DNA of 64,000 nt, taken from NCBI RefSeq assembly GCF_001542625.1, contig NZ_CP016279.1, positions 8,866,001 to 8,930,000 on the forward strand. The letters run 5' to 3'. Below are positions 50,059-59,721 of this stretch, piece by piece (position 1 is the first letter of the stretch; each line of letters opens with the position of its first letter). A model generated the notes under the pieces. That model made no database searches, was not told where the DNA came from, and saw only the letters and a list, made by a program, of their open reading frames with translations. The position numbers and the translations under genes were made by a program. Source of the DNA: Streptomyces griseochromogenes (GTDB lineage Bacteria > Actinomycetota > Actinomycetes > Streptomycetales > Streptomycetaceae).

Positions 50059-51329
50059 GCCGCTTCGCCGCCGAACCACCGAGCGATCTTCGGCAGGGCC
50101 GCGATGTACGACCCCACGTGGTCGACGTCCCCCTGATCGAGCACGCGCACCCTCGCACCCTGACGGGCGAGGGTGCGCGCGCATGTCCGGGCATTGCCGA
50201 TCGGCACGTCCGTGTCCTTGTCGCCCGCGTACAGCCGCACCGGCACATCCGGCTTCCAGTCGCAGGTGTGGTCGCCCTGGCGCAGCGCCTGAAGGAAGGC
50301 GCCCGTCGGGTGGGTGAGCTTCCGGTAGAAATCGTCCGTCAGCAGCTTCCGCACAGTGGGCGCGAGCTGCCTGCTGATGTCCTCCTCCTCGTGCAGCCCG
50401 TCGAAGAGGCCCTCGACACGGTCCGCGTAGGGCGCCCGGAACACCTCCGCCGGGTCTTTGTAGATGGGGTGCAGCCGGTTCTGCGCGGTGAGGAAGTACG
50501 AGATGTACAGCACACCGCTGGTGTCGTTGACCCGGCCGTCGGTGAGTGCGGGCACCTCCGTGCCCTCCAGGTCGTACGGTCCGGCCACCGGTGCCAGCGC
50601 CTTCAGCCGGAAGCCGGGCGCGTCACCCTCCTGCACCGCCCGCCCCAGGGCCATGGCGACCTGCCCGCCCTGTGAGAAGCCGGTCGCGTAGAGGTTCCCG
50701 TCGAGCGTCCGGCCGAGCCGGTGCGCCGCCGACCGGGCCGCGCGCAGCATGTCGACGGAGGCGGTCACGGACGACCGCGTGTCCATGTAGGGGTGCCTGC
50801 CCGGCCCCTGCCCCAGCCCCAGATAGTCGGGCGCGGCGACGGCGTGTCCGGCCGAGGCGAAGAGATACGACTGCGCCCGCGCGTCCTCCGAGACCGAGGG
50901 TGCGTAGGCGCGGGTGGCCATGGTCCCGTGGCTGTCGGAGACGAGGCCGAGGGTGCGGCCGCCGCCGGCGGGCAGGGTGAGCAGGCCGGTCGCGGTGGTG
51001 GGCCGCCCCTGCGGGTCCACCGTCCGGTACGTCACCCGGTAGGCCCGGACGCCGTAGCGCAGCGAGCCGGTGCCCACGCCCAGCTTCTCCAGTCCCCGGG
51101 CGACCTCGGCGCGGCTGTGCCGGGCGACCGGAACGACGGACACCACCTCTCCCCTGTGCCCGCCCCGCTGTCCGCCCCCGGCGACGGCGGCCGGTGCCGC
51201 GGCGACGGCGGCGACGGCGGCGAGCAGTGCGACGGCCGCCACGACACCCGCCTTCCGGATACGCCGACCGGGCTGCATGTCCTCGGGTGTGCGCGTGATT
51301 TCACCTGATGTGCGCATGTCTTCTGCCAT
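50055..51329 (-). CDS. Secreted alpha/beta-hydrolase (secretory lipase type)
   Basis: This 424-residue hydrolase has a membrane/signal segment at residues ~27-50 (AGVVAAVALLAAVAAVAAAP). The catalytic triad is Ser in TGFSQGGQVA, Asp in KDTDVPIGN and His in GDVDHVGSY. The layout matches secretory lipases and esterases. Start choice among ATGs at 51329, 51317 and further in is uncertain; 51329 (MAEDMRTSG) is taken. It is divergent from the YoaK gene. Confidence 0.82.
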   Translation of the reverse strand: MAEDMRTSGEITRTPEDMQPGRRIRKAGVVAAVALLAAVAAVAAAPAAVAGGGQRGGHRGEVVSVVPVARHSRAEVARGLEKLGVGTGSLRYGVRAYRVTYRTVDPQGRPTTATGLLTLPAGGGRTLGLVSDSHGTMATRAYAPSVSEDARAQSYLFASAGHAVAAPDYLGLGQGPGRHPYMDTRSSVTASVDMLRAARSAAHRLGRTLDGNLYATGFSQGGQVAMALGRAVQEGDAPGFRLKALAPVAGPYDLEGTEVPALTDGRVNDTSGVLYISYFLTAQNRLHPIYKDPAEVFRAPYADRVEGLFDGLHEEEDISRQLAPTVRKLLTDDFYRKLTHPTGAFLQALRQGDHTCDWKPDVPVRLYAGDKDTDVPIGNARTCARTLARQGARVRVLDQGDVDHVGSYIAALPKIARWFGGEAA

Positions 51330-51432
51330 GTCCCGAACGCTACGGACGCAGGATGCGCCGGGACATCCGAGAGTCCCCCGTCCCCGCGGTGGACCTGGCA
51401 CCACCCTGTCCGTCCGGCCGACCGGAGGAACG

Positions 51433-52110
51433 ATGACGACACCGACGGCGGACCCGGAGGCACGCGGAGTGCGGCTGGTGGTCGTGCTCCTGGCGCTGAC
51501 GGTGGTCAGCGGACTGATCGACGCGGTGAGCTATCTGGGCCTCGGCCGGGTCTTCACGGCCAACATGACCGGCAACGTGGTGATCCTCGGCTTCGCCGCC
51601 GCCGGCGCCCCCGGCTTCTCGGTCCCGCACACGGCGACCTCACTGGGCTGCTTCCTGCTGGGCGCGGTGGCCGGCGGCCGCGTGGCGACCCGCTTCGGCG
51701 ACGGATCCCACCGCGACTGGACCCGGCTGACCCTGGTGGCGGAGGCGCTCCTCGTCGGCGTCGCGGCCGCGGTCGCCTTCGTCTGGCCGGAGACGAACGG
51801 CACCCGGTACGCCCTCATCGCCCTCACCGCCATCGCGCTGGGCCTGCGCAACGCGACGGTCCGCAAGCTGCGCATCGCCGACCTGACCACCACGGTCCTG
51901 ACGATGACCCTGACGGCCCTCGCCTCCGAATCCCGTCTCGGCGACGGGACAGGCCACCGCTCCCCGCGCCGCACGGCAGCGGTGATCTCCATGTTCACGG
52001 GCGCCGTCCTCGGCGCCTGGCTGGTCCTCCACCACGGCCTGGCCCTCCCCCTGCTGCTCGCCGCGGCGGCGTCGGGGGTACTGGCGATGGTGGCCTCGGG
52101 GCGGGAGTGA
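51433..52110 (+). CDS. YoaK-family (DUF1275) membrane protein
   Basis: This 225-residue membrane protein has six hydrophobic segments. The DUF1275 pattern is present: VVSGLIDAVSYLGLGRVFTANMTGNVVIL, followed by SLGCFLLGAVAGGRVATR and ALGLRNATVRKL. The family is of unknown transport function. GGAGGAACG precedes the ATG at 51433. A strong hairpin follows the stop. Confidence 0.87.
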   Translation: MTTPTADPEARGVRLVVVLLALTVVSGLIDAVSYLGLGRVFTANMTGNVVILGFAAAGAPGFSVPHTATSLGCFLLGAVAGGRVATRFGDGSHRDWTRLTLVAEALLVGVAAAVAFVWPETNGTRYALIALTAIALGLRNATVRKLRIADLTTTVLTMTLTALASESRLGDGTGHRSPRRTAAVISMFTGAVLGAWLVLHHGLALPLLLAAAASGVLAMVASGRE

Positions 52111-52126
52111 GGGGCGGGGACCTCGG

Positions 52127-52171
52127 GGGAGGCAGGAACCGGGCATAGGGACAGGGGTGTTCCTGCCTCCC
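52127..52171. terminator. Hairpin terminator between convergent genes
   Basis: GGGAGGCAGGAAC (52127-52139) pairs perfectly with GTTCCTGCCTCCC (52159-52171) over 13 bp around a 19-nt loop, between the convergent YoaK and P450 genes. Confidence 0.75.
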
Positions 52172-52218
52172 TCGGGGTGGGCCGGCGGTGCCGGGCATCG
52201 TCGGCCCCCGATCGTGGG

Positions 52219-53454
52219 TCAGGCCGTGGTGACCTGGAGTTCCTTGACGCCGTTGATCCAGGCCGAGCGCAGCCGACGCGGGTCGCCGACCAGACGCAGG
52301 GACGGCATGGCGTCGGCGATCGCGTTGAAGATCAGGTCGATCTCCAGGATCGCGAGGGACTTGCCCAGGCAGTAGTGCGGTCCCCCGCCGCCGAAGCCCA
52401 GGTGGGGGTTGGGGTCGCGGGTGATGTCGAAGGCGTCGGGGGACGCGAAGACCTCGGGGTCGTGGTTGGCGGAGGCGTAGAAGAGGCCAACGCGGTCGCC
52501 CTTCCTGATCCGCGCGCCGCCCAGTTCCGTGTCCTGGGTGGCCGTGCGCTGGAAGGCGTTGACCGGGGTCGCCCAGCGCACGATCTCCTCGGCGGTCGTC
52601 TGTGGCCGCTCCCGTTTGAACAGCTCCCACTGCTCGGGGTGGGTGAGGAACGCGTGCATCCCGTGCGTGATGGCATTGCGCGTCGTCTCGTTCCCGGCCA
52701 CCGCCAGCATCAGCACGAAGAAGCCGAACTCGTCGGAGTTCAGGTTGCCTTCGTCCTCGGCCGCCACCAGGGTCGTCACGATGTCACGGGCCGGGCACCG
52801 CTTCCGCTCGGCGGCCATGTTCATGGCGTAGGCGATGATCTCGGCGGCCGACTGCGCGCCGACCTCCTCGGTGATCGCGTACTCGGGATCGTCGTAGGCG
52901 ATCATCCTGTTGGACCAGTCGAAGATCTTGGACCGGTCCTCCTGCGGTACGCCGATCAGCTCGGCGATGGCCTGCAGGGGCAGTTCGCAGGCGACCTCGG
53001 TGACGAAGTCGAAGGGGCCCGAGCGGGCGCGGGCGGCGGTGACGATCGCCTCCGCGCGGGCCCGGAGCCGCTCCTCCAGGGCGCGTATCGACCGTGGCGT
53101 GAAGCCCCGCTGCACGATCTGGCGCACCCGCGTGTGTTCCGGCGGATCCATGTTCAGCAGGATGAACCGCTGGGCGTCGATCGCGTCCCGCTGGACGTGC
53201 TCGTTGAAGCGGATGATCGCGGTGTTGAGGTACGAGGAGAAGAGTTCCGGGTGTGTGGAGGCGTACTTGACGTCCGCGTGCCGGGTCAGGGCCCAGTAGC
53301 CGTCGTCGGCGAAGCCCGCGAGCCCGTGCGGCTGCGCGATCCAGCGGACCGGCTCGGCGCGGCGCAGCTCGGCGAACTCCGGGAGGGGCACACGGTGGTG
53401 CAGCAGGTCGGGGTCGGTGAAGTCGAACCCGTCGGGCAGCGCGGGGCAGTGCAT
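52219..53454 (-). CDS. Cytochrome P450, CYP125-like (steroid C26 hydroxylase)
   Basis: This 411-residue P450 has the I-helix oxygen motif LAVAGNETTRN, EEIVRW for the ExxR salt bridge, and the heme-Cys loop FGGGGPHYCLG. The regions FDWSNRMIAYDDPEYA, DEFGFFVLMLAVAGNETTR, EEIVRWATPVNAFQRTA and DPNPHLGFGG follow mycobacterial CYP125 very closely as I recall it. CYP125 oxidises the terminal methyl of the cholesterol side chain. It is divergent from the FadA5-like gene, the same pairing as cyp125/fadA5 in mycobacteria. The ATG at 53454 has GGGAG upstream. Confidence 0.86.
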   Translation of the reverse strand: MHCPALPDGFDFTDPDLLHHRVPLPEFAELRRAEPVRWIAQPHGLAGFADDGYWALTRHADVKYASTHPELFSSYLNTAIIRFNEHVQRDAIDAQRFILLNMDPPEHTRVRQIVQRGFTPRSIRALEERLRARAEAIVTAARARSGPFDFVTEVACELPLQAIAELIGVPQEDRSKIFDWSNRMIAYDDPEYAITEEVGAQSAAEIIAYAMNMAAERKRCPARDIVTTLVAAEDEGNLNSDEFGFFVLMLAVAGNETTRNAITHGMHAFLTHPEQWELFKRERPQTTAEEIVRWATPVNAFQRTATQDTELGGARIRKGDRVGLFYASANHDPEVFASPDAFDITRDPNPHLGFGGGGPHYCLGKSLAILEIDLIFNAIADAMPSLRLVGDPRRLRSAWINGVKELQVTTA

Positions 53455-53471
53455 CGGCGACTCCCAGCCAT

Positions 53472-53486
53472 CTGACGGTCTATCAG
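53472..53486. promoter_or_regulatory. CTGACGN5TCAG palindrome, P450 gene
   Basis: CTGACGGTCTATCAG lies 18 bp before the P450 start and 16 bp from a near-KstR site. It is one of six copies in the window. Confidence 0.55.
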
Positions 53487-53502
53487 CAAGTCCCGTGAAC
53501 GT

Positions 53503-53516
53503 AGTAACGGGTTCTA
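53503..53516. promoter_or_regulatory. Near-match KstR-type operator, P450 side
   Basis: AGTAACGGGTTCTA (reverse TAGAACCCGTTACT) fits TNNAACNNGTTNNA except at one outer base. It lies 49 bp before the P450 start. Confidence 0.55.
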
Positions 53517-53600
53517 AAACTGGCAAGAGGTACGGCACCGCCGATCCGTGCGGAGTTTGTACAGATCACGGGTTCGGCACCTGCAAGACCCTTGCGGTGA

Positions 53601-54957
<1,357 letters not shown>

Positions 54958-55098
54958 CGTAATGGCGGCACGGTTGACGGTTGGAGTCCGCTGCCGCCGC
55001 CGATCACTCCACTCACATCACGACCCGAGCACAGCGCCCACACACCGCCCTCACGACGTGCATGATGCCCCTTCAGTACCAGTTCGTCAGGGGGAACC

Positions 55099-55677
55099 AT
55101 GCACACCCGGACAGCCGCGCTCACCGGCGCCCTGCTCGTCGTCGCCACTGCCACCGCATGCAGCGGCGGCAGCGCCAAGCCATCGCCCACCGTCACCGTC
55201 ACGAAGACCGTGACCGCCGCCCCGGGCACCGAGGATGCGAAGACCAGCAGCGGCGTCCTGAAGATGGGCATGAAGAAGTCCGTCAACGACGACGCGAACG
55301 ACGTGCACATCACCGTCCGGGCCGTCGAGTACCAGCAGCCGTACAAAGGCCCGCAGCCACAGAAGCCAGAGGACTTCCAGGGCGGCGACATCTGGGCCAC
55401 AGCCAGCGTCAAGGTGTGCAACATCAGGGGCGCCAGCATCAGCGTCAGCCCCACGCCGTGGTCCCTGGCGTATCCGGATGGTACGAGCATCGAGTCGACC
55501 GGCCTGTCCGGCGGCGATATGCCGAAGCCGGAGTTCCCCATGGACAAACCCGTCAAGGCCGGCCGATGCGCAGCCGGGATGATCGCCTACCCGGTACCGA
55601 GTGGCAAGAAGCCCGAGCGCATCGTGTACGCGCCCGACGGCGCTGACCCGATCGAGTGGGCGGTTATCCAGCCCTGA
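55099..55677 (+). CDS. Secreted lipoprotein
   Basis: This 192-residue lipoprotein has a signal sequence ending ATATAC with the lipidated Cys at residue 21. A Ser/Pro/Thr-rich linker (KPSPTVTVTKTVTAAPG) follows, then a beta-rich domain (NDVHITVRAVEYQQPY, GGDIWATASVKVCNI, VSPTPWSLAYPDGT) resembling the DUF4352-type fold. Two later Cys residues could form a disulfide. The role is unknown. Confidence 0.78.
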   Translation: MHTRTAALTGALLVVATATACSGGSAKPSPTVTVTKTVTAAPGTEDAKTSSGVLKMGMKKSVNDDANDVHITVRAVEYQQPYKGPQPQKPEDFQGGDIWATASVKVCNIRGASISVSPTPWSLAYPDGTSIESTGLSGGDMPKPEFPMDKPVKAGRCAAGMIAYPVPSGKKPERIVYAPDGADPIEWAVIQP

Positions 55678-55807
55678 GGGCCGACGCACGCCTGCGAGCC
55701 CCTGGCCGGCCTGGACGGCATCCGGAAGAGCTTGGACGACACGCCCACCCGTGATCGCGGCCCCGCCTCTCCTTCGAGAGAACGGCGCCGCTCGCATGGT
55801 GACTGGG

Positions 55808-56389
55808 TCAGCTCTTCTCATGCATGACCGCGTGCAGCCAGTCGAGGGGCTCTTGGGCCAGCAGCTCATCAGCCAGCCTGCGCCCGGACTCGGTGACGAT
55901 TCGGGCCCGGCTGTTGTCGATCCATCGCTGAGCCGAGCTGTACCCCTGCGCCTTGTACTCAAGGCCCTGCAACATGCACTGCAGCTTGTCCGCGTCGCGC
56001 GCGCAGATGGCCTCGGGCGTCTCCTTGGCCTCGTACTCGGCAACGACGGCGCGCACGGCGGTGCGTAGCACCTCGGGCATCCCGGCCGTCTGGTCTTCGG
56101 TCACGGCTTCGGGGTCGCCGGGGGCGGCGTACTTCTTCCCCAGATGGTTCACGTCGCCGGTGCGGGTCTCCTGCGAGTCATGCCATACCGCCAAGTGCGC
56201 GGCCCGTGCGGCATCGGCACCCTCAAGGGTTGCGATGACCGAGGCGATGACCGACGTACGCCACGCATGCTCGGCGACGCTCTCGGGATCCCGCACGCCT
56301 GCCATCCACCAGCCCGTCCTGCGTGCCGACTTCAGCGTGCCCGCCTCCCACAGGAAGTGGGCCACGTCCGCCAGGTCCTGGTCACCCAC
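55808..56389 (-). CDS. HD-domain phosphohydrolase (YfbR/HDDC2-like)
   Basis: This 193-residue HD-superfamily protein has an early His-Arg helix (DPESVAEHAWRTSVIA), the metal-binding His-Asp in LAVWHDSQETRTGD, and the late Asp in ARDADKLQCML. The layout matches 5'-deoxynucleotidase YfbR / HDDC2, which dephosphorylates deoxyribonucleoside monophosphates. The start is a GTG at 56389. A 58-codon frame ends 12 bp upstream on the same strand. Confidence 0.83.
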   Translation of the reverse strand: MGDQDLADVAHFLWEAGTLKSARRTGWWMAGVRDPESVAEHAWRTSVIASVIATLEGADAARAAHLAVWHDSQETRTGDVNHLGKKYAAPGDPEAVTEDQTAGMPEVLRTAVRAVVAEYEAKETPEAICARDADKLQCMLQGLEYKAQGYSSAQRWIDNSRARIVTESGRRLADELLAQEPLDWLHAVMHEKS

Positions 56390-56401
56390 TGGTGTCCCCT
56401 T

Positions 56402-56578
56402 TCACGCCTCAGCGAGGTGGATTGCGTACCGGATGCCCTCCAGCTCCCGCCGAGCCTGCGGCGACAACTGGGCATCATCCAACATCACCGGCAGCCGTTC
56501 GCGTAGAGCCCGCCCGGCCGCGGACGATGCACGCAGCAGGCTCGGACGCGCGGCGAGCAGCGTCCATAAGGTGTGCAC
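56402..56578 (-). CDS. Small hypothetical protein or gene remnant upstream of HD gene
   Basis: The minus-strand frame from GTG 56578 encodes 58 residues: VHTLWTLLAARPSLLRASS, then LRERLPVMLDDAQLSPQARRELEGIRYAIHLAEA. The sequence looks like real helical protein and contains a TTA codon at residue 4. The frame is open further upstream without an obvious start (preceding residues GFFDLN), so it could be the end of a frameshifted gene. It would be co-transcribed with the HD gene. I do not recognise it. Confidence 0.42.
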   Translation of the reverse strand: MHTLWTLLAARPSLLRASSAAGRALRERLPVMLDDAQLSPQARRELEGIRYAIHLAEA

Positions 56579-56624
56579 GTTGAGGTCGAAGAAGCCATGC
56601 CGGGGGGGTAAGCCCTTCGACGAG

Positions 56625-57314
56625 ATGGCCCAGCAGACGGTCACCGTGCCAGAGCCCAGGGGTGGGTTCGGCAGTACCGGCCGCCGGGACATCCTTTCCC
56701 GGGCATCGCTCGCGGCGGGTGTGGCGGGCTGGCTGGTGACCGGGCCGATGTTCTGGCTTGCCATGTGGCTCGTGGGGCCGCCCGTGCCTCTGTGGCTGTG
56801 CTTCGCGAGTGCGCTCCCGGTCGGGTTCGGCTGGGCCATGGCTGCCGGGCGCGGGCACCGGCTCACCGCGGGCACCCCTTTCCACTTCGGCCACGGTCCC
56901 CGGTTCGTCCGAATGCGCCAGGCCGCGCGTCCGGTGGCGGACAGCAAGCCGATCGGCCCGCGTGAGACATGGCGGCACCACCTGTGGTTCCGCATGCCCC
57001 TCGGGCTCGGGGTCGGGTTGGCCATGGCCCTGCTTCTGGCACCCGTCGCGGCCTGGGACGTGGGATTCGGCTTGGCCGCCCGCATCGCTCTCGTCGCCAC
57101 TCTGTGGACTGGCCTGTTGTCCGGACCGGTGAGCAACGTCGCCGTGGCCACGGCCCTCACCGCGCTGCACCTGCACGTAACAGAGGGCACTCCCGTCCGG
57201 CTCCTCCCCTTCCTGGAGGACGCCCGGCGCCGCAACCTGCTGCGTGTCATCGGCCCGGTCTACCAATTCCGGCACGCCCGACTGCAAGAGCGGCTGGCCC
57301 GGCAGCCGGAGTGA
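56625..57314 (+). CDS. Membrane protein resembling the C-terminal module of NACHT proteins
   Basis: This 229-residue protein has about four membrane segments. Its end, PVRLLPFLEDARRRNLLRVIG then PVYQFRHARLQERLA, is the hallmark C-terminus of large Streptomyces NACHT/STAND membrane ATPases. The NTPase and sensor parts are absent, and the N-terminus here is short and Gly/Thr-rich. It is either an orphan module or a remnant of a deleted NACHT gene. The ATG at 56625 (MAQQTVTVPE) is the best start. It is convergent with the glycosyltransferase/PAP2 gene by 1 bp. Confidence 0.62.
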   Translation: MAQQTVTVPEPRGGFGSTGRRDILSRASLAAGVAGWLVTGPMFWLAMWLVGPPVPLWLCFASALPVGFGWAMAAGRGHRLTAGTPFHFGHGPRFVRMRQAARPVADSKPIGPRETWRHHLWFRMPLGLGVGLAMALLLAPVAAWDVGFGLAARIALVATLWTGLLSGPVSNVAVATALTALHLHVTEGTPVRLLPFLEDARRRNLLRVIGPVYQFRHARLQERLARQPE

Positions 57315-59351
57315 TCAGCTGGGGGCCGCGTCCTTCACCGGCACCGGGGCGCCGCTCACGGCCGCCGCCCTGACCACCCGCGCCCGCGGCCCCTGCAGCA
57401 GATACGACAGCCCGAAGCCCGCGCCCACCACCACCGCGCCGCCGACCGCGTCCAGCACCCAGTGGTTGCCGGTCGCGACGATGGCCGAGACGGTGAAGAA
57501 GGGGTGCAGCAGGCCGAGGGCCTTCATCCACCACTTCGGGGCGATGACCGCGATCACGATGCCGCACCACAGCGCCCAGCCGAAGTGCAGGGACGGCATC
57601 GCCGCGTACTGGTTGGTGAGCGCGGTCAGGGTGCCGTAGTCCGGCTTGGAGAAGTCCTGGACGCCGTGGACGGTGTCGATCATGCCGAGGGTCGGCATCA
57701 GGCGCGGCGGGGCCAGCGGGAAGAGCCAGAAGCCGATCAGGGCGAGGAAGGTGGCGAAGCCGAGGGAGGCGCGGGCCCAGCGGTAGTCGACCGGGCGGCG
57801 CCAGTAGAGGACGCCCATGATCGTCAGCGGGACCACGAAGTGGAAGGACTCGTAGTAGAAGTCGAAGAAGTTCCGCAGCCAGTCGATCTTCACCACGGCG
57901 TGGTTGACCGCGTGCTCGATGTCGATGTGCAGGAAGCGTTCGAGGTCGAGGACGAGGTGGCCGTGGTGTTCGGCGGTGGCGCGGCCCTTGGAGTTGCTGC
58001 CTCCGGTCGCCGCCAGCCGCACCTGCTGGTAGGCGGCGTACACGACGCGTATGAGCAGCAGTTCCAGCAGCAGGTTCGGGCGGGTGAGCACCCGGCGCAG
58101 GAACGGCAGCAGCGGAATGTTCCGGAAGCGGGCCGGGACCGGCGGCGCGTACTCGGTGGGGATGGGCTTCTGGTAGTACGGCGAGGTGCGGGACAGGAAC
58201 GGTACGGCCGTGGCGGCGACGATGGCCGCGAGCAGCACGATGTTGTCCCGCAGGGGGTACAGCGCCGCCATGTTCGGCAGCATCATCTTCGCCGGGAGGG
58301 TGGTGACGAGGACCACCGCGACCGGCCAGACGTAGCGGTCCGAGGCCCGCTTGCCGACCCGGCCGACCACCGCGAGCAGCACCCACAGCAGCTGGTGCTG
58401 CCAGGTGGTCGGGGAGACGGCGACGGCGGCACAGCCGGTGAGGGCGACGGCGAGCAGCAGCTGGCCGTCGTGGGCGTAGCGGACGGCGCGGCGCAGGGCG
58501 AGGGCCGCGACGGCCGCGCCCAGCAGCAGGAAGAGGGCTATCTCCACCGGACCGGACACGCCGAGGCGGAGCAGGGCGCCGTGCAGGGACTGGTTGGCGA
58601 GGTCGTCGGCCTTGCCGCCGAGACCGGCGCCGGCCATGTGGTGCACCCAGTAGGTGTACGAGTCGTGCGGCATCGCGGCCCAGGCGAGGGCGGTGCACCC
58701 GGCGAAGGCGGCGGCCGTGCTGAGGGCGGCCCGGCGGCGGCCGGTGAACCACAGGAGCGGGACGAAGAGCAGCACGGTCGGCTGGAGCGCGGCGGCCAGG
58801 CCCACGCACAGGCCGCTGGTCCGCTCGCCCCGTACGGCGAAGCAGCCGAGCAGCACCAGCAGGACCGGGATGATGCTGGTCTGGCCGAGCCACAGGGTGT
58901 TGCGGACCGGCAGCGAGAGCATGAGCAGGCTGATGGCGACCGGAGCGGCCAGCAGCGAGGTGCGGCGGCTGACCGGCTGGGGCAGCGCGCGGGCGACGAC
59001 CAGGCCGAGGGCGACGACCAGGAGCAGGGTGCCGAAGGTCCAGCCCCAGCCGAGCGCCTGCTCGGCGGACCTGGTGAGCGGCTTGAGCACGAGCCCGCCG
59101 AACGGCGTGCCGGTGAACTTCGTGGAGTCGTACAGGGAGCCCTTGACGTGCAGGACTCCGTGGGGGCCGACCCAGGTCTCCAGGGCGGTGAGGCGTTCGC
59201 CGCTCGGGGTGGTGAGGACGACGGTCATCTGCCGTACCGCGAGGATCGCGGCCACCGCCCACAGCGCGAGCCGGGCCGCTCTCAGACGGGCTCCGGCCGC
59301 GGCCGCCCCGAAGGCTTCCGTCGGTCCCCCGCCGTGTTCCACGTTCGCCAC
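57315..59351 (-). CDS. GT87-like glycosyltransferase fused to PAP2 phosphatase
   Basis: This 678-residue polytopic protein has an N-terminal half (residues ~20-420) that is a DUF2029/GT87-type mannosyltransferase-like region with about ten helices. The C-terminal part (~450-660) is a PAP2 phosphatase with MPSLHFGWAL and GNHWVLDAVGG motifs and an extra DFYYESFHF segment. This fused form is common in Streptomyces and is presumed to act on polyprenyl-phosphate lipids at the membrane. The GTG at 59351 (reading VANVEHGGG) is chosen; a second GTG three codons later is possible. Confidence 0.83.
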   Translation of the reverse strand: MANVEHGGGPTEAFGAAAAGARLRAARLALWAVAAILAVRQMTVVLTTPSGERLTALETWVGPHGVLHVKGSLYDSTKFTGTPFGGLVLKPLTRSAEQALGWGWTFGTLLLVVALGLVVARALPQPVSRRTSLLAAPVAISLLMLSLPVRNTLWLGQTSIIPVLLVLLGCFAVRGERTSGLCVGLAAALQPTVLLFVPLLWFTGRRRAALSTAAAFAGCTALAWAAMPHDSYTYWVHHMAGAGLGGKADDLANQSLHGALLRLGVSGPVEIALFLLLGAAVAALALRRAVRYAHDGQLLLAVALTGCAAVAVSPTTWQHQLLWVLLAVVGRVGKRASDRYVWPVAVVLVTTLPAKMMLPNMAALYPLRDNIVLLAAIVAATAVPFLSRTSPYYQKPIPTEYAPPVPARFRNIPLLPFLRRVLTRPNLLLELLLIRVVYAAYQQVRLAATGGSNSKGRATAEHHGHLVLDLERFLHIDIEHAVNHAVVKIDWLRNFFDFYYESFHFVVPLTIMGVLYWRRPVDYRWARASLGFATFLALIGFWLFPLAPPRLMPTLGMIDTVHGVQDFSKPDYGTLTALTNQYAAMPSLHFGWALWCGIVIAVIAPKWWMKALGLLHPFFTVSAIVATGNHWVLDAVGGAVVVGAGFGLSYLLQGPRARVVRAAAVSGAPVPVKDAAPS

Positions 59352-59721
59352 GCCTCGTCGGCCTCCCGCCCCGTTCGTTCGTGCTGAGAACCCTAAGAGG
59401 CTCCCACCCCCTCCGGACAGAGACGCAGGCAACCCCCTCTTCACCTGACGTCCGTCCGTCTTTTGTCCGGAAGACGATAGTGCGTGGGGGGTCCGGTTGC
59501 GCCGGCCGGGGGCGACAAGGATCACAATGCGCTCTCCGCCCGCGGAGTCGGGAGCGGAGGCATGTGCCTGCGTACAGCGCATTTAGCTGCAGCATGCATC
59601 GATACGCGTACGCGGCGTAGTGGGGCGAAGTACCCCTATGGTCGTTTTTCTGCCCGTCGCACGTCACCGCCGCCGTCCGGGCCGTTTCCCCGTCCCCGTC
59701 GAAAGGTAGGCGAGCCCCGTT

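Noticed and set aside
59527..59586. Nineteen-codon frame (MRSPPAESGAEACACVQRI)
   Set aside because: It has no ribosome site of note and no coding bias beyond background, and lies in a spacer. It was not annotated.
59590..59618. Cluster of six-base palindromes (CTGCAG, GCATGC, ATCGAT, ACGCGT)
   Set aside because: It looks like a polylinker but lies in ordinary intergenic DNA without vector flanks. It was judged coincidental.
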